From the NCBI RefSeq assembly GCF_006539725.1, contig NZ_BJNO01000012.1, forward strand, positions 62,001-126,000: a DNA stretch of 64,000 nt. The letters run 5' to 3'. The notes beneath the pieces are model-generated. The model did no database searches. It was given only the letters and a program-made list of their open reading frames with translations, and was not told the DNA's origin. This DNA comes from Klebsiella terrigena. Lineage in GTDB: Bacteria > Pseudomonadota > Gammaproteobacteria > Enterobacterales > Enterobacteriaceae. Within the stretch, counting starts at the first letter, position 1. Each line of letters begins with the position of its first letter. The position numbers and the translations under genes are program-made. Of the stretch, positions 40,180 through 49,293 are shown one piece after another.

Positions 40180-40199
40180 CGGGATGTCGCAACATCCCG
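40180..40199 (-). promoter_or_regulatory. Stem-loop in the iscR-iscS gap
   Basis: CGGGATGT and ACATCCCG pair over eight bases around a 4-base loop (CGCA). In E. coli, the sRNA RyhB causes loss of iscSUA while a structured region after iscR protects the iscR part; this hairpin sits in the right place for that. The RyhB pairing site itself was not verified. Confidence 0.5.
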
Positions 40200-40283
40200 G
40201 CCTGATTCGAAAATCTTTTATAATTTTTACCCTGAACGTTTCACCCTGCGGCGAACGGGCCGCAAGCTGAAACAGAACGAGTA

Positions 40284-40775
40284 CTACGCACGCAGTTTGA
40301 CGTCGATAGCGTCCTGGGTGCGGGTATTACGCTGGGATTCATGGCTGTGCTGACGGCCTGAAACATCGAGGATTTCCTGGTTGTTCACCAGTTCGCCCAG
40401 CGTGATGTTGTTCAGGAAGCTGGTCAGGCGCTCGCTCAGGTCGCGCCACAGCGCGTGGGTCAGGCATTTATCGCCGCCCTGGCAGCCGCCTTTACCCTGA
40501 CAACGGGTGGCGTCAACGGACTCATCAACCGCGCTGATAACTTCGCCAACGGCGATGCTACCGGCTTCTTTACCTAATAAATAACCGCCGCCTGGACCGC
40601 GAACGCTCGATACCAGACCATTTTTACGCAGGCGGGAAAACAGCTGTTCCAGATAGGAAAGCGAAATCCCCTGACGCTCAGAAATATCAGCTAACGGAAC
40701 CGGGCCCGATTCAGAGTTGAGCGCGACGTCCAGCATCGCGGTCACAGCATAACGCCCTTTAGATGTCAGTCTCAT
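40284..40775 (-). CDS. iscR: Fe-S responsive repressor IscR
   Basis: A 163-residue Rrf2-family regulator. The winged helix-turn-helix is N-terminal ([35 protein letters not shown]). The [2Fe-2S] ligands are in [14 protein letters not shown] (about Cys92, 98 and 104), with His107 in LTHALW. Cluster-loaded IscR represses its own operon through type 1 sites; two are visible upstream at 40853-40902. It is the first gene of iscRSUA-hscBA-fdx-iscX. Confidence 0.98.
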   Translation of the reverse strand: MRLTSKGRYAVTAMLDVALNSESGPVPLADISERQGISLSYLEQLFSRLRKNGLVSSVRGPGGGYLLGKEAGSIAVGEVISAVDESVDATRCQGKGGCQGGDKCLTHALWRDLSERLTSFLNNITLGELVNNQEILDVSGRQHSHESQRNTRTQDAIDVKLRA

Positions 40776-40852
40776 GTCTTACTTAACCTCAAACTCGCCC
40801 CTGCCCGGGCTTTTTATTAATATGGGTATTGCATAGCAGGGCCAAGTCTGAC

Positions 40853-40877
40853 ATTCCCGAGTAATTTGGTCAACTAT
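40853..40877 (-). promoter_or_regulatory. IscR type 1 operator, promoter-proximal
   Basis: On the minus strand it opens ATAGTTGACC and closes ACTCGGGAAT, a good fit to the 25-bp type 1 pattern (ATA-SYY-GAC ... AGTC-type half). It contains TTGACC, which may also serve as the -35 box of the iscR promoter, about 80-100 bp before the start codon. Confidence 0.75.
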
Positions 40878-40902
40878 TTACTTGACTGTTTTAGTCAGGT
40901 AT
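40878..40902 (-). promoter_or_regulatory. IscR type 1 operator, distal
   Basis: Minus strand ATACCTGACT, five bases, AGTCAAGTAA: both half-sites fit the type 1 consensus closely, better than the proximal site. The two operators abut end to end, as in the E. coli iscR promoter. Confidence 0.78.
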
Positions 40903-41024
40903 TTGGCTATCTGTGCCCTTACGTCCTGAAGCCCATATTCCCTGCCGTACTGCGGCTCTCAGGGCAACCGGACATCGACTCGGCGCGCCCGTCTGCGGCC
41001 TTGATTCGCCGCAAAGAGGCCGGT

Positions 41025-41765
41025 TTACTCTTTGTTCTTGTGCTGCTGCTCAATCGACGCCAGCATTCCGCGCAGGATATTCAGCTCCTGGCTTTCCGGG
41101 CGCGCGCGGGTAAACAGACGACGCAGTTTGTTCATCACCTGCCCCGGATGGCTGGCGCGAATAAAGCCGGTCGCCAGCAGCGTCTGCTCAAGATGGCCGT
41201 AAAAGCGCTCTAAATCATCCACCAGCGGATACGGCGTCTCTTCCTGCTGTTCGACCTGCGGCTGCTCCTGATCCTGAGTCGCCAGCCACGCCATCCGCAC
41301 TTCATAAGCGATGACCTGCACCGCCATCGCCAGGTTCAGCGAGCTATACTCCGGGTTGGCGGCAATCGCGACGTGGTAATGGCATTTCTGCAGCTCGTCG
41401 TTGGTCAAACCGACGCGCTCGCGGCCGAAGACCAGCGCCACCGGGGCGTGCTGGCCTTCTGAAACGCTCTTCAGGCCGCACTCGCGCGGGTCGAGCATCG
41501 GCCACGGCAAAGTACGCGAACGGGCGCTGGTACCGACCACCAGGCTGCATCCGGCCAAGGCTTCATCCAGCGTATCGACGATATGCGCATTGCCGATAAC
41601 GTCGCTGGCGCCGGCCGCCAGGGCGATAGCCTGCGAGTCAGGCTTAACCAGCGGATTGACCAGCCACAGGTTTGTCAGGCCCATGGTTTTCATTGCCCGG
41701 GCCACGGAGCCCATATTGCCAGTGTGTGATGTTTCTACCAGTACGATTCGAATATTTTGCAGCAT
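41025..41765 (-). CDS. trmJ: tRNA (cytidine/uridine-2'-O-)-methyltransferase TrmJ
   Basis: A 246-residue SPOUT methyltransferase that modifies position 32 of several tRNAs. The N-terminus ([21 protein letters not shown]) and the knot motifs [15 protein letters not shown] and [18 protein letters not shown] are typical of the SpoU/TrmH class. The length equals E. coli TrmJ. It lies upstream of iscR and divergent from suhB, as in E. coli. Confidence 0.97.
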   Translation of the reverse strand: MLQNIRIVLVETSHTGNMGSVARAMKTMGLTNLWLVNPLVKPDSQAIALAAGASDVIGNAHIVDTLDEALAGCSLVVGTSARSRTLPWPMLDPRECGLKSVSEGQHAPVALVFGRERVGLTNDELQKCHYHVAIAANPEYSSLNLAMAVQVIAYEVRMAWLATQDQEQPQVEQQEETPYPLVDDLERFYGHLEQTLLATGFIRASHPGQVMNKLRRLFTRARPESQELNILRGMLASIEQQHKNKE

Positions 41766-41885
41766 TAGAGTTCTTCGGCTAAAGATTATTCACGCATGCT
41801 ATCATAAAACGAAGACATAGGCAGATTTCACTGTTACTATGTGCGCCGTTTTTTCCCGTTCTTTAACATCCAGTGAGAGAGACCG

Positions 41886-42689
41886 ATGCATCCGATGCTG
41901 AATATCGCCGTGCGCGCAGCGCGCAAGGCGGGTAATTTAATTGCCAAGCACTACGAAACCCCAGACTCCGTAGAAACCAGCCAGAAAGGCAGCAATGATT
42001 TTGTGACTAACGTCGATAAGGCAGCCGAAGCGCTGATTATTGAAACGATTCGCAAATCTTACCCGCAGCACACTATTATCACCGAAGAAAGCGGTGAGCA
42101 CGTAGGTGAAGATCAGGATGTTCAATGGGTTATCGATCCACTGGATGGCACCACCAACTTCGTAAAACGCCTGCCGCACTTCTCCGTATCCATCGCCGTA
42201 CGCATTAAAGGCCGTACCGAAGTCGCCGTGGTTTACGATCCAATGCGCAACGAACTCTTCACAGCAACCCGCGGCCAGGGTGCTCAGCTGAACGGCTATC
42301 GTCTGCGCGGCAGCACCGCTCGCGATCTGGATGGCACAATTATCGCTACCGGTTTCCCGTTCAAAGCGAAACAGCACGCCACCACTTATATGAATATTCT
42401 GGGCAAAATGTTTACCGAATGCGCTGACTTCCGCCGCACCGGTTCTGCAGCTCTGGATCTGGCCTACGTTGCCGCCGGCCGCGTTGATGGCTACTTCGAG
42501 ATCGCGCTGAAGCCGTGGGATTTCGCTGCTGGCGAGCTGATCGCTCGTGAAGCGGGCGCTATCGTTTGCGACTTTACCGGTGGCCATAACCACCTGTACA
42601 GCGGCAACATCGTTGCCGGCAACCCGCGCGTCGTTAAAGCCATGCTGGCCAACATGCGTGAAGAGCTGAGCGAAGCGCTGAAGCGTTAA
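41886..42689 (+). CDS. suhB: Inositol monophosphatase / Nus factor SuhB
   Basis: A 267-residue lithium-sensitive phosphatase of the IMPase family. The metal motifs are EESG (about residue 67), WVIDPLDGTTNFVK (about 81-94) and KPWDFAAGELIAREAG (about 209-224). In E. coli SuhB also joins the rRNA antitermination complex with NusA/B/E/G. It is divergent from trmJ with a 120-bp gap and converges on the NicO gene. Confidence 0.97.
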   Translation: MHPMLNIAVRAARKAGNLIAKHYETPDSVETSQKGSNDFVTNVDKAAEALIIETIRKSYPQHTIITEESGEHVGEDQDVQWVIDPLDGTTNFVKRLPHFSVSIAVRIKGRTEVAVVYDPMRNELFTATRGQGAQLNGYRLRGSTARDLDGTIIATGFPFKAKQHATTYMNILGKMFTECADFRRTGSAALDLAYVAAGRVDGYFEIALKPWDFAAGELIAREAGAIVCDFTGGHNHLYSGNIVAGNPRVVKAMLANMREELSEALKR

Positions 42690-42699
42690 TCTCTCTCAC

Positions 42700-42724
42700 C
42701 TCACCCCGGCCCGCCCGGGGTGAG
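42700..42724. terminator. Hairpin between suhB and the NicO gene
   Basis: Ten-base arms CTCACCCCGG and CCGGGGTGAG with a 5-base loop lie between the convergent stops (10 bp after suhB and 8 bp after the NicO gene). There is no strong T run on either side. It resembles the palindrome at 57216-57240. Confidence 0.6.
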
Positions 42725-42732
42725 AGTATCAC

Positions 42733-43713
42733 TCAAAACGGCCGCAGTCCGCCGCCGCCCGGCACCGCACTGCTCCACATCACCACCGCCGCCGCCACTA
42801 AAATGACGCCGCCGGACAGCGCCAAAGTCGACCAGCCAATCTGCTGCCAAAGAGGCGGCGTTTTATTCGCACTAAGCCTAACGGCCAGCTGACGAAAGCC
42901 GTGCACCAGCAGCGCCAGCCCGCTAATGGTCAGCGAGGTTCCCGCCGCCATTGCCAGCGCCGCCGCCATTCCCCAGCCAAAGACGCCAATTACCTTACTA
43001 AACAGCAGGACCATGATCGCCCCAGAACAGGGACGCATGCCCATCGACAGAACGATGGCCAGCCGCGCGCGCCAGTCGTCGCCGCTTTGCAGCTGCTCCG
43101 GCGCCGGCATATGCTGATGCCCGCAGCCGCAGTGCGCATGATGAACATGATGGGGCGTAAAGGCGCTAAACGTTGGCCGACGCAGCTGCCCGCGCAGCTT
43201 TTTCAGCGCCCGCCAGCACAACAGCAGGCCCAGCGCGCCGACCAGCAGATAGCTCCCCTTCTCCAGCCAGAAGCTGCTGAGATGAAGCTGCCTTGCGGGC
43301 AGCTGCAGCAGGGTTAGCACCACCACCACCAGCACAATCGCCACCGCGCCCTGCAGGAGCGAGGCGGCCAGCGTCAGCGCAATGCTCGAGCGCAGCTTCG
43401 CGGGATGCGTCGCCAGCCAGGTGGTAATCACAATCTTGCCGTGCCCCGGCCCCAGGGCGTGCAGGACGCCGTAAATAAAGCTAAACGCCAGCAGCGAAAG
43501 CCCCGCCGCGCGCGGATTTTCGGCCACCGCTTTCAGCAGGCCGCTAAGCTCAAAATTGAGCGCCCGCTGCCAGATAGCGCTTTGCAGCATCACCTCCGGC
43601 CAGGCCTGCCAGAGCCAGACGCCGGCACCCGCTGCCAGCGCTAAAAACAGCGCCAGCGGCCACAGCTGGCGCAGGCGGGAAGCCCGGGAAGGGGTTGAGA
43701 ATACTACTGACAT
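42733..43713 (-). CDS. NicO-family nickel/cobalt transporter
   Basis: A 326-residue inner-membrane protein of the NicO/RcnA type with about six to seven spans. The signature GVLHALGPGHGKIV (about residues 81-94) and the later LSMGMRPCSGAIMVLLFS are family hallmarks. A cytoplasmic His/Cys-rich loop (HHVHHAHCGCGHQH, about residues 187-200) should bind Ni2+ or Co2+ and marks an efflux role. Its start overlaps the preceding DUF1007 gene by ten bases, so the two form one unit. E. coli K-12 has rcnA elsewhere; this locus is extra. Metal choice is inferred, not shown. Confidence 0.88.
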   Translation of the reverse strand: MSVVFSTPSRASRLRQLWPLALFLALAAGAGVWLWQAWPEVMLQSAIWQRALNFELSGLLKAVAENPRAAGLSLLAFSFIYGVLHALGPGHGKIVITTWLATHPAKLRSSIALTLAASLLQGAVAIVLVVVVLTLLQLPARQLHLSSFWLEKGSYLLVGALGLLLCWRALKKLRGQLRRPTFSAFTPHHVHHAHCGCGHQHMPAPEQLQSGDDWRARLAIVLSMGMRPCSGAIMVLLFSKVIGVFGWGMAAALAMAAGTSLTISGLALLVHGFRQLAVRLSANKTPPLWQQIGWSTLALSGGVILVAAAVVMWSSAVPGGGGLRPF

Positions 43714-44342
43714 GTCAGCGTCACCTTCTGAGCAAAATAGGTTCCGAGCGCCATATCTTCCGGCGGCGCGTCGGCTTTATCGAGCGACTGCGCAAAAGCC
43801 GTCATTTTATCATTCGGCTTTGGCGTCACCACCGTCACCTTGCATCCCGCGCGCAGCGCCGCAGGCAGGGTGACGTCGCCCGGCTTGTCATAGAACATAT
43901 CGACGTAATAGGTTGGGTCGAAGGTCGAAAGCGTCAGGGTTTGTCCCGCGAGGGGCAGCGGTTTAGCCAGCGGCAGAGTAAAGGTCAGCACCGCCTGGTG
44001 TCCGTCGCGCTCCAGACCGTAGCCGTCGGGGCGATTATCAAACTTCACGTGCTGGCCGTTATGCCAAAGCTCGCTGAAGTAGTGCTGCCCAAGGACGTTC
44101 GCCATCACCTCCGCCGCCAGCTTTTTCCACACTTCATCTCCCGGCTTCGCGCTGCCGGCATCGTATAGCAGGTCTGAGGAGGTGATCTCATCCATCGTCC
44201 AGCGCATTTTGAAACCGGTGAGCTGTCCGTTATCGGCGACCACTTCCGTTCGCAGGCTGATAAAGCTATGCGGATGCGCTAGCACGCTAAATGATAAAAC
44301 CATGAAAAATGCCGCACAGGTGCATTGTTTCACTCTCTTCAT
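43704..44342 (-). CDS. DUF1007 periplasmic protein, NicO partner
   Basis: A 212-residue secreted protein. Residues 1-22 look like a Sec signal peptide (basic start, hydrophobic core AAFFMVLSFSVLA), and the mature protein starts HPHSFISLRTEVV, the His-Pro-His opening usual in this family. A periplasmic metal-binding role is likely: these proteins are encoded beside NicO transporters in many proteobacteria. The start at 44342 has AGGA close before it; the ORF could begin at 44423, but that would bury the signal peptide. It overlaps the NicO gene by ten bases. Confidence 0.86.
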   Translation of the reverse strand: MKRVKQCTCAAFFMVLSFSVLAHPHSFISLRTEVVADNGQLTGFKMRWTMDEITSSDLLYDAGSAKPGDEVWKKLAAEVMANVLGQHYFSELWHNGQHVKFDNRPDGYGLERDGHQAVLTFTLPLAKPLPLAGQTLTLSTFDPTYYVDMFYDKPGDVTLPAALRAGCKVTVVTPKPNDKMTAFAQSLDKADAPPEDMALGTYFAQKVTLTCQ

Positions 44343-44466
44343 CCGTTCCTCACGTGAAAAATTCTGTGAACTTATCCAGCAATCCTGACGTAAAGACGCC
44401 AGCCTGCCCTGCTCTCTGTTCATCCATTGGCTATTCTTAGCGAAAACCCTAACTGGAACTTATCAG

Positions 44467-45744
44467 ATGATGACCGTGATTGAACCACCATCTGCGCTTT
44501 CCAGTCCACAGCGCCGTAACCAGGTCCTGCTGATGTTTTATCTGCCCGGGCAGCCGGTCACCCCCGAGCGGCTTAGCGCGATCAACTTTGTTGATGAGGC
44601 GACGGCCCGGCAGGATATCGCGGAGACGGGACGTGACATTCAGCGTTACCACCGGCTGACCCTCGCGTCGCAGGTGGACGGCAGCTATCGGATTGAAGGC
44701 GCCGCAATCGATCAACGCCTGTGCCTGCTGCACGGCTTACGCCGGGCACTGCGCCTGTGTCCGCATTTTATCAGCCACCATTTTACCCCGGCATTAAAAA
44801 CGCAGCTTAAACTGCAGGGCGTTGCGCGCACCTTATATGACGACACCAATCTGCAGGCGCTGGTCAACCGCTGCGCCCGGACGCTTAACCGCCAGTTTGA
44901 CTGTCGGGATATTCACTTCCTGCGCCTCTATCTGCAGTACTGCCTGCTTCAGCATCATCTCGGGCAGACGCCGACCTTTACCGAAGATCAGCAGCGCTGG
45001 ACCCAGGAGGCGGCGGAGTCAATACTGGCTGCTGAGATTATCCGCCACTGGCAGCGTCGGGTCGCCACCGCGCCGCACGCGGGCGAGCAGCTGTTTCTGA
45101 CCCTGCTGTTCATGCTGCTCAAAACGCCCGATCCTATCCGCGATGGCCACCAGCAGGACCGCCGCCTGCACCTGGCCATCTCCGGCCTGATCCACCGTTT
45201 CCAGGATTTATCCGGCCGGCCGTTTAGCGACGATCAAGGGCTGAGCGACCAGCTCTATATTCATCTCTCCCAGGCGCTGAACCGCAGCGTGTTCGCGATC
45301 GGTATCGATAATGCGCTGCCGGAGGAGATGAGCCGCCTCTATCCGCGCCTGATGCGCACCACCAAAACGGCGCTGGAGGAGTTTGAGAGCGCCTACAGGG
45401 TTCGCTTTAATCAGGAGGAAGTGGGGCTGATTGCGGTAATTTTTGGCGCATGGCTGATGCAGAAAAGCGAGCTGCACGAGAAGCAGGTGGTGCTGCTGAC
45501 CCACGACAATCCCGAGCTCGAGCAGGCTCTTGAGCTGCAGCTGCGCGAGCTGACCCTGCTGCCGCTCAATATCAAATATCAGAACGTTCACGCCTTTCAA
45601 AAGGAAGGCGCGCCGAAGGGCGTGGCGCTGGTGGTGACCCCTTATGCTACGGCGCTGCCGCTGTTTTCACCGCCGCTGTTTCACGCTGAGGAGATGTTCA
45701 GCGATCACCAGCGGCAGCATATTTGTCAAATGCTCGAGGACTAG
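44467..45744 (+). CDS. csiE: Stationary-phase inducible protein CsiE
   Basis: A 425-residue cytoplasmic protein close to the 426 of E. coli CsiE, a sigma-S and CRP dependent gene of unknown function. The N-terminal region resembles a helix-turn-helix (PVTPERLSAINFVDEATARQ), and the middle and C-terminal parts resemble PTS regulation domains of antiterminators, with conserved histidines. No BglG-type RNA-binding domain is present. The stop overlaps the hcaT stop by four bases (CTAG, shared by the convergent genes). Confidence 0.93.
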   Translation: MMTVIEPPSALSSPQRRNQVLLMFYLPGQPVTPERLSAINFVDEATARQDIAETGRDIQRYHRLTLASQVDGSYRIEGAAIDQRLCLLHGLRRALRLCPHFISHHFTPALKTQLKLQGVARTLYDDTNLQALVNRCARTLNRQFDCRDIHFLRLYLQYCLLQHHLGQTPTFTEDQQRWTQEAAESILAAEIIRHWQRRVATAPHAGEQLFLTLLFMLLKTPDPIRDGHQQDRRLHLAISGLIHRFQDLSGRPFSDDQGLSDQLYIHLSQALNRSVFAIGIDNALPEEMSRLYPRLMRTTKTALEEFESAYRVRFNQEEVGLIAVIFGAWLMQKSELHEKQVVLLTHDNPELEQALELQLRELTLLPLNIKYQNVHAFQKEGAPKGVALVVTPYATALPLFSPPLFHAEEMFSDHQRQHICQMLED

Positions 45745-46874
45745 GATACCGCCTTCGGCCTCAGCACCAGTGCCGGCAGGGCAACCAGCGCCATCACCCA
45801 GAACACGCCCTGGTGCAGATGCTGGTAGAGGAAGCCGGCAAATACCGTCATTACCGCAATGCTGCCCCCCATCGCCACCGCGGAGTAGATCGCCTGCAGA
45901 CGAATCACCTCCCCGCCCTGACGCGCCGAAATATAGCGCATCGCCGCAAGGTGACATACCGTAAAGGTGCCGCAGTGCAGGATCTGCGCGACAATGAGCC
46001 ACGGCAGCTCGGTGGTCCAGCCCATCAGCGTCCAGCGAACCAGCCCGCAAACGGCGGAGAGCAGCAGCAGATCCCGCGCGCTGAAGCGGCTAAAGGCTTT
46101 TTTGCTCAGCGCAAAGATAACCACCTCCGCAACCACCCCCAGCGACCACAGATAGCCGATCGCCGAAGCGGAATAGCCCGCCTCCTGCCAGTAAATCGCG
46201 CTGAAGCCATAGTAGGCGGCATGGGCGCCCTGCAGCAGGCAGACGCAGGCGAGAAAGCGCCAGCTTTGGCGCACCAGCTTCAGCCATGCCGGGAGCCCGG
46301 CCGCCTGCTGGTGGCGAACTTCCCCCTGCGGCATCACCGAGGGTTTAAGCAGCATTCCCAGCAACATGGAAGCGATGCCGAGGCTTAGCAGCACCAGGAT
46401 TGCCCGATAATCAAACAGGCTGACCAGCTTGCCGGTCAGCGCGGAGCCGATCACAAACGCCACCGAACCCCACAGGCGCACGCGCCCGTAGTCCATGGTT
46501 ATCTGCTTTTGCCAGGTATTTGCCAGCGCATCGGTCAGCGGTACCAGCGGAGAGAAGAACAGATTGAAGCCGACCATCACCGCCATCAGCCAGGCGACGC
46601 GGCTATCGGCCCAAAAGCCAAGGACAAACAGCAGGGTCAGCAGCGCCAGCACCCGCAGGGCAGAAATAAGCCGGGAGGGATCGCTCACCCGTGGCGCAAT
46701 CAGCAGACTGCCGAGAAAGCGCGCCACCAGCCCGGCGCCGAGCAGCATACCGATCGTTTCCGGCGTCAGCCCCGCGCCTGCCAGCCAGACGCTCCAGAAC
46801 GGCAGAAAGATGCCGTAGCTAAAGAAGTAGGTAAAGTAACTAAGCGCCAGCCAGCGCGTGGAGTGCAAGACCAT
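45741..46874 (-). CDS. hcaT: 3-phenylpropionate MFS transporter HcaT
   Basis: A 377-residue transporter with about twelve spans, close to E. coli HcaT (379). It opens MVLHSTRWLALSYFTYFFSYG, and an AGLVARFLGSLLIAPR loop follows, as in the nucleoside:H+ symporter-like branch of the MFS to which HcaT belongs. In E. coli it carries 3-phenylpropionate for the neighbouring hcaEFCBD dioxygenase operon. Here no hca catabolic gene or hcaR follows; the next gene belongs to the yph cluster. So this is an orphan transporter whose cargo may have changed. Confidence 0.88.
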   Translation of the reverse strand: MVLHSTRWLALSYFTYFFSYGIFLPFWSVWLAGAGLTPETIGMLLGAGLVARFLGSLLIAPRVSDPSRLISALRVLALLTLLFVLGFWADSRVAWLMAVMVGFNLFFSPLVPLTDALANTWQKQITMDYGRVRLWGSVAFVIGSALTGKLVSLFDYRAILVLLSLGIASMLLGMLLKPSVMPQGEVRHQQAAGLPAWLKLVRQSWRFLACVCLLQGAHAAYYGFSAIYWQEAGYSASAIGYLWSLGVVAEVVIFALSKKAFSRFSARDLLLLSAVCGLVRWTLMGWTTELPWLIVAQILHCGTFTVCHLAAMRYISARQGGEVIRLQAIYSAVAMGGSIAVMTVFAGFLYQHLHQGVFWVMALVALPALVLRPKAVS

Positions 46875-46961
46875 GATTTCCTCCCGAATGGAGGCGACAG
46901 TCTGGCGACAAACCTCGGCGGGCGCAAGCCGAGGATTTAGGTATAACCCGCTGAATCTGGC

Positions 46962-47789
46962 CTATTTAACCGCGATTTTTAGCGACCATGAAACCCTATC
47001 CCCTGGGCCTAATACCACCAGACCAGGCTGCCCGTCCACGTTGTGAGCGTTTACAGGATGACTTTGCGGCTCAAGGCAGACAAACGGTTCACCCGACATA
47101 CGGAACAGCATAAGCCACGGTGTTTGCGATGAAATTGTGACAGACATCACTTCTCGCTGAATGACAGCCGTGCCGTTCCAGCCGGAATAGCAGACGTTCA
47201 GCCAGCTATCCTCTCCACAGGCGGGCTGCGTGAAATCGCCGCCCTCCGGCAGCTCGCCGCGCCAGCTAAGCGGCAAGTGCAAGTCGCCCTCAGGCCAGTG
47301 GCCGCTCGCCTGAAACTGCATCCGGCTTAGCCTGTCGAAGGCAAAAAAGGGGTGAAAGCCGCCGCCGTAGAGCATCGGCTCGTCGCCGAAGTGGGTAACG
47401 GTCAGGGAGGCGAGAAGCTCCCCCTGCCGTAGCTCGTAGCGGATCTGCGCGCGATAGTCGAATCCGCAGGCGTGGCGGCTATGCAGCTGCAGCACACAGC
47501 GTTCTGCGCAGCGTTCGATGACCTCCCATGCGCTGAGCCAGCCGTCGCCGTGGAGAAAAAAACGCGCGTCCGCCTGATGATTCGGCAGGATGATTTCGCG
47601 CCCCCGAAAGGAGAAGCGGTTGCCGGCCACCCGGTTTGCCAGCGGCACCATCGGAAACAGGCCGCCGGCAGGATTTTCATGCAACACCGGGGTTTGATGC
47701 CGGCGGGAGAACAGGCTTTGCACCTTGCCACCCTGCGGATCGACGCGCATCCGTAGATGCGCGTTTTCCAGAATGAAGCTGTCCGCCAT
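46962..47789 (-). CDS. yphB: Aldose 1-epimerase family protein (YphB-like)
   Basis: A 275-residue galactose-mutarotase-fold protein. Conserved pieces include MVPLANRVAGNRF (substrate Asn-Arg), FFLHGDGWLSAWEV with the catalytic histidine, and GFHPFFAF with a second one. It probably interconverts anomers of the sugar brought in by the neighbouring porter. I start it at the ATG ending at 47789, which overlaps the porter stop as TAATG, a sign of coupled translation; the longer reading from 47921 lies inside the porter gene. E. coli YphB is about 290 residues and sits in the same cluster. Confidence 0.88.
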   Translation of the reverse strand: MADSFILENAHLRMRVDPQGGKVQSLFSRRHQTPVLHENPAGGLFPMVPLANRVAGNRFSFRGREIILPNHQADARFFLHGDGWLSAWEVIERCAERCVLQLHSRHACGFDYRAQIRYELRQGELLASLTVTHFGDEPMLYGGGFHPFFAFDRLSRMQFQASGHWPEGDLHLPLSWRGELPEGGDFTQPACGEDSWLNVCYSGWNGTAVIQREVMSVTISSQTPWLMLFRMSGEPFVCLEPQSHPVNAHNVDGQPGLVVLGPGDRVSWSLKIAVK

Positions 47790-49225
47790 TAGCGCGTCTG
47801 CTCCTGTTTCAGCGCCTGCCTGCCGGCATGACGCTGCGCCAGCTGCTCTTCCAGCGCCTCCAGCGTAACGCCTTTGGTTTCCGGAACGTTGCGCAGAATG
47901 TACAGATACCCCGCCGCGCATATAACCCCGTACAGCAGGAAGCTGCCCGACGCGCCCAGCCCGGCATTAAGCAGCGGGAAGGTATAGGTTAACAGGAAGC
48001 AGGCCACCCACAGCGCCAGCGTACCCAGCGACATCGCCAGCCCGCGCACGCGGTTAGGGAAAATTTCCGATAACAGTACCCAGGTCACCGGCGCCAGCGT
48101 CAGCGCGTAAATAGCGATCGCCGCCAGCACCAGAATCAGCACCGGTAATCCCAGGATCCCCAGACCGTAGGCCGCAGCGATCAGCGCATAGATGATGGTC
48201 AGCCCGGCGGCACCGAGCAGCATCAGCCTGCGGCGACCAATCCTGTCGACCAGCGGAAGCGCGGCGATGGTAAAGATCAGGTTGATAAGCCCGGTCGCCA
48301 CGATCGACTTCAGCGTGCTGTTAATGTCAAATCCGGCGGAGGCGAAAATCTCCTGCGCGTAGTTGAAAATAACGTTAATACCGCACCACTGCTGGAACAT
48401 TGCCAGCACCATACCCATCACAATGATCGGGCGAACTTTGGGCTGCCACAGCGCGGACCAGGAGACTTTTTGCGTGTCTTTGCTGAGGGTTTGCTCGATA
48501 TCCCTGATGGTTTCATCGGCGTAGCGCTGATTGCCGATGCGCATCAGCATCTGGTGCGCACGCTGGCTTTTCCCCACGCGAACCAGCCAGCGCGGCGACT
48601 CGGGAACGAAAAACATCAGGATCAGGAACGCCAGCGCGGGCACGACGCCGGAACCAAACATCCAGCGCCAGCCTACCTGCCCGTTCCAGCTGGCGCTGAT
48701 CTCTGCCAGCGTAGCGCTAGTGGCCACCGGCTTTGCGATCGCCAGGTTAACCAGCTGCGCCGCCAGAACGCCAATAACAATCGTCAGCTGATTCACCGCC
48801 ACAAAGCGTCCGCGCTGCGCGGCGGGACTTATCTCGGCGATATACATCGGGCTTAGCGCAGAAGCCAGCCCGATACCCAGTCCACCAACGATACGCCACG
48901 CCACGAACAGATCGAAACTGCCGGCGAGCGCCGTGCCCCAGGCCGAGAGCGTAAACAGCGCCGCGGCGATGATGAGCGGAATTTTGCGGCCAAACTTATC
49001 CGCGCACCATCCGGAAGCCAGCGCCCCGAAAACGCAGCCAACCAGCGCTGAACTCATCGCCCAGCCGGACTGCGCCGGGTCGGTAATGGAAAAATAGGCT
49101 TCATAAAACGGCTTCGCGCCGCCGATCACCACCCAGTCATAGCCAAACAGTAAACCACCGCAGGCGGCAACCAGACAGATCGTCCAGACGTAGCCCATTT
49201 TCAAATGTGTCTGCGCGTTATTCAT
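47789..49225 (-). CDS. MFS sugar porter (sugar:H+ symporter type)
   Basis: A 478-residue transporter of the sugar porter family (XylE, GalP, AraE and relatives). The family marks are present: GGLLFGYDWVVIGGA in span 1, WCADKFGRKIPL between spans 2 and 3, the PESPRWLVRVGK signature after span 6 (about residue 213), and DRIGRRRLMLLG in the second half. The C-terminal PETKGVTLE motif is also present. The cargo is a sugar or polyol, not determined. In E. coli the same place in the yph cluster holds yphCDEF (dehydrogenase and ABC transporter genes), so a secondary carrier stands in their place. It lies 68 bp after yphG and overlaps the epimerase start. Confidence 0.92.
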   Translation of the reverse strand: MNNAQTHLKMGYVWTICLVAACGGLLFGYDWVVIGGAKPFYEAYFSITDPAQSGWAMSSALVGCVFGALASGWCADKFGRKIPLIIAAALFTLSAWGTALAGSFDLFVAWRIVGGLGIGLASALSPMYIAEISPAAQRGRFVAVNQLTIVIGVLAAQLVNLAIAKPVATSATLAEISASWNGQVGWRWMFGSGVVPALAFLILMFFVPESPRWLVRVGKSQRAHQMLMRIGNQRYADETIRDIEQTLSKDTQKVSWSALWQPKVRPIIVMGMVLAMFQQWCGINVIFNYAQEIFASAGFDINSTLKSIVATGLINLIFTIAALPLVDRIGRRRLMLLGAAGLTIIYALIAAAYGLGILGLPVLILVLAAIAIYALTLAPVTWVLLSEIFPNRVRGLAMSLGTLALWVACFLLTYTFPLLNAGLGASGSFLLYGVICAAGYLYILRNVPETKGVTLEALEEQLAQRHAGRQALKQEQTR

Positions 49226-49293
49226 AAGGATTCCTCTTTCAGGGAAACGCAGGGAACAGTAGGGTTGGCGGGCGCGAGCCCGCCGGTTGAGGT

